DNA of 64,000 nt from an uncultured Pseudomonadota bacterium (GTDB lineage: Bacteria; Myxococcota_A; UBA796; GCA-2862545). The notes under the pieces are model-generated. The model saw nothing but the letters and a program-made list of their open reading frames with translations. It did not search any database and was not told the origin of the DNA. The DNA is taken from the NCBI GenBank assembly GCA_913061235.1, contig CAJXTB010000020.1:55000-118999 (forward strand), written 5' to 3'. Positions within the stretch are counted from its first letter, which is position 1. Each line of letters begins with the position of its first letter. The translations under genes and the position numbers were made by a program. This document shows positions 62,098-64,000 of this stretch, piece by piece.

Positions 62098-62901
62098 TTA
62101 CTCTTGTACGCCGGGATCGGTCGGTGCATCTTCGTCCCCGAGAGTCTCAGCGGTGGCTGGGGCATCGTCGAAGGCGAGTGTTCGCCCGGTCAGTCGCGTG
62201 CTTAGAACCAGCATAGATGCGGTCAGAAAGCAGGTTGTCGCCAGCATCTCTAGGCATTCTTCTATCAGCCGAGGAATGTGGGTCAGGTTGTATTTGGGAT
62301 AGTCGTGGGCAGTGGCGTAGGCCTCAAGCCAGACCTCTGACTCGGGCATTCCCTCAACGACATCAAGCCCCTGTGATGCGGCGAAAAACCCCAATCCCGC
62401 AACGACGATGAGTCGGACCCGCATGCTGCCAGACCCCGCGATAATCGCGGCACTCGTAAGCAGCCCCAGTGCTAGAAAGGGTCCGATTAGGGCCTGCCAC
62501 GCGTACGTTGGCAAGTTTGCGAGTGAGCTGTCGTCACCTGCGGCTCGAACAATGGCGCTGGAGAACCCCTCGTGGATTTCGGACGCGTCGTCTGCACCAA
62601 TGTAGACGAAAAAGGCAGCCACGAATGCCCACGGCACGGCGCGTCGCACGCCTTGACTCTGTGAGGTGACCCACGCGGTCACGGCTGCAACGGTTCCCAC
62701 TGCGACCGCTTGTGTCGAGGCAAACCAGGTGGGGATGCTGGTCTCTCTGGCTGGGTTTACCATCCGCTGTATGCTACGATCACCCGTCACATCGACCAGA
62801 TTGAACACGATGTCGAGAAGCAAGAGTACAAGCTCGGCGACCAGCGCAAAGGCAACAATGCCGGTGATGATCCGGCCTGTGCGAACGTTCAGCTGGGCCA
62901 T
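62098..62901 (-). CDS. Multi-pass membrane protein of unknown function
   Basis: 267 aa from the ATG with GGGAG eight bases upstream; in-frame codons further up are less likely. About six to seven hydrophobic helices are seen, among them ITGIVAFALVAELVLLLLDI, VAVGTVAAVTAWVTS, AVPWAFVAAFFVYIGAD and LAMLATTCFLTASMLVL-like. Between helices lies the conserved-looking polar DDASEIHEGF, a motif of intramembrane or buried acidic/His residues, which could bind metal. The acidic C-terminal tail is cytoplasmic. I do not recognise a family. Confidence 0.7.
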   Translation of the reverse strand: MAQLNVRTGRIITGIVAFALVAELVLLLLDIVFNLVDVTGDRSIQRMVNPARETSIPTWFASTQAVAVGTVAAVTAWVTSQSQGVRRAVPWAFVAAFFVYIGADDASEIHEGFSSAIVRAAGDDSSLANLPTYAWQALIGPFLALGLLTSAAIIAGSGSMRVRLIVVAGLGFFAASQGLDVVEGMPESEVWLEAYATAHDYPKYNLTHIPRLIEECLEMLATTCFLTASMLVLSTRLTGRTLAFDDAPATAETLGDEDAPTDPGVQE

Positions 62902-63198
62902 GGTTGTCACTCCCACTGGCAGCATACAGCGGTGCCGCTCCACGTTGACCCCGGGGTGCACCGCTCATGCACGCGCCTAGTCTCCCGGGCGCAAGGTACT
63001 GTGTCCCCATACAATCACGTTGCGCTGGGTCGCTAGGCACGCACCTGGTCGCCGCATCCGTAGGTCAACCTGCTCGGGCAACGCTGTACCGAACGCAGCT
63101 GCGCGTAGGCCGCGCACACGCTCGACCTCTGTTGGTAGAACTTGATTGATTAGTTGTCACCCCCTGTCATGGTGCGTAGGCTGCGGCTCGGAGGGGAA

Positions 63199-64000
63199 AT
63201 GGTAGACACAACTCGGATGATATTGGCAGTAGCGCTTGGAGCTACGCTTTCGGTGGCGCAAGCGCAGGCGCAAGAACTGGCTCAGGTGGCTGAGTACGCC
63301 CTGGAGTCACAACTGGAGATGCGTTCGGGCAACTTCCATCCCTAGGGATTGGGTGTGAACGAGGCCACAGGGGAGCTGCTGTACGCCCAACAAAACAATC
63401 GGACCATTGCCGTTAGTTCGCTAGATGGACAGTTCCTTCGGAACATTGGAACTCTCGACAGCCACATGACCTCCGTTACCGCTCACGATGGCCGGTTGTA
63501 CTACTCGAACTATTCGGGAAACGCGAGCGCCCAGGACATGTGGTCGGTCGATGCTGATACCGGGTCTGGAAAGACCATCTATGGCGCTGATGTCCAGGCA
63601 TATGGCGGCTTTCCGATGGACATTCGTGGTGGCATTCTGTACCGCACAGAGCTCTCCACAACCTACGACTGGAGTAACCTCAACGAGCTGTGGGTATCGG
63701 ACTACCAGACTCCTGATTCCTTTCAACGGCAGATTACGTTGCAGGTCCGTGCAGGAATTGGCGACATCGCGGTAGACTTGGAGCGCAACAGTCTTTGGGT
63801 ACTCGACTACTCGGGCAGCGCGCACATCCGCCAGCTAGACCTAGACACCGGCAACCTCATCACGCAGTACCAGGTGGTCGGTGATGGTCTAGATGCCGGC
63901 ATCACCGTGTACCAAAATCGCTTGTACTACTACGACTGGGTCAATGGAAACTCGACCCTGACCGTGTTCGCCTTGACCCCAATCGACTCGGACAATGACG
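63199..64000 (+). pseudogene. Secreted propeller-like protein gene interrupted by one in-frame TAG (partial)
   Basis: The frame starts at an ATG with CGGAGG upstream and encodes a signal peptide (MILAVALGATLSVAQAQA). It then meets TAG at 63343-63345, after which the same frame stays open for 218 codons to the window edge. The two sides join naturally as SGNFHP-stop-GLGVNEATGELLY, a blade of an NHL/YncE-like propeller; later blades include ITVYQNRLYYYDWVNG, and DSDND at the edge hints at type 3 repeats. The TAG therefore looks like a single-codon substitution in an otherwise intact gene. It could be a real nonsense mutation, a sequencing error, or read-through. I label it pseudogene as the cautious choice. 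Confidence 0.6.

Noticed and set aside
1..64000. Mobile elements, rRNA and tRNA genes
   Set aside because: No transposase, integrase, attachment repeat, rRNA or cloverleaf-like sequence was found on reading; gene order and base composition are even throughout.

Overview
The window reads as chromosomal DNA of a high-G+C Gram-negative bacterium, most likely a Myxococcota (former Deltaproteobacteria) relative. This is an inference from style, not from a marker gene. The signs are many secreted lipoproteins with Asp/Thr-rich linkers (DTDTD type) or the D-N-D-x-D-G-x-x-D-C signature, thrombospondin type 3 repeats, PPC domains, CotH and fibrinogen-like domains, an FHA regulator and a pseudokinase. 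Outer-membrane genes (TonB-dependent receptor, TolC-like channel, beta-barrel) confirm a double membrane. I saw no rRNA, tRNA, CRISPR array, insertion sequence, phage gene or integrase.

Layout. 1-6.2 kb: a beta-barrel protein cut by the window edge, an FHA/winged-helix regulator, a seven-iron ferredoxin, an exported lipoprotein resembling a PEP-synthase/glucan-water-dikinase, and a pseudokinase with a KRPRRR-repeat tail. 6.2-8.8 kb: a three-gene operon with ATGA overlaps (phosphotransferase, DUF6285, acyl-CoA dehydrogenase) matching the LvaABC / ACAD10-11 module for 4-hydroxyacyl-CoA breakdown. 10-14.4 kb: a minus-strand operon of carotenoid oxygenase, lipocalin-like protein, PaaN-like aldehyde dehydrogenase and metallo-beta-lactamase-fold lipoprotein. 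14.4-19.5 kb: surface proteins (left-handed beta-helix plus fibrinogen-like; PPC lipoprotein; a twin-domain secreted protein). 19.7-22.3 kb: pterin dehydratase, phospho-sugar mutase and a zinc-ribbon protein.

22.4-33.3 kb: GH92 mannosidase lipoprotein, two related lipoproteins, a DeaD-like RNA helicase, an ABC exporter pair, a HAD phosphatase pair and an AMP-forming acyl-CoA synthetase. 33.3-36.8 kb: TonB-dependent receptor overlapping a propeller-like lipoprotein. 36.8-38.5 kb: ECF sigma factor with a FecR-like anti-sigma factor. 38.6-42.3 kb: an operon of a DUF4178 zinc-ribbon membrane protein, two tiny membrane proteins and a membrane-embedded spermidine-synthase-like protein. 43.4-49.7 kb: a TetR-controlled RND efflux operon (regulator, channel, adaptor, pump) with a candidate operator. 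49.8-64 kb: HDOD protein, M19-like peptidase lipoprotein, SulP transporter, CotH lipoprotein, DUF6714 and YdeI/DUF1801 proteins, a beta-helix lipoprotein, a membrane protein, and a secreted propeller-like gene whose frame is broken by one TAG.

The candidates for something less described are the DUF4178 operon, the carotenoid-oxygenase operon, the exported phosphotransfer lipoprotein, and the TAG-interrupted gene at the right edge.
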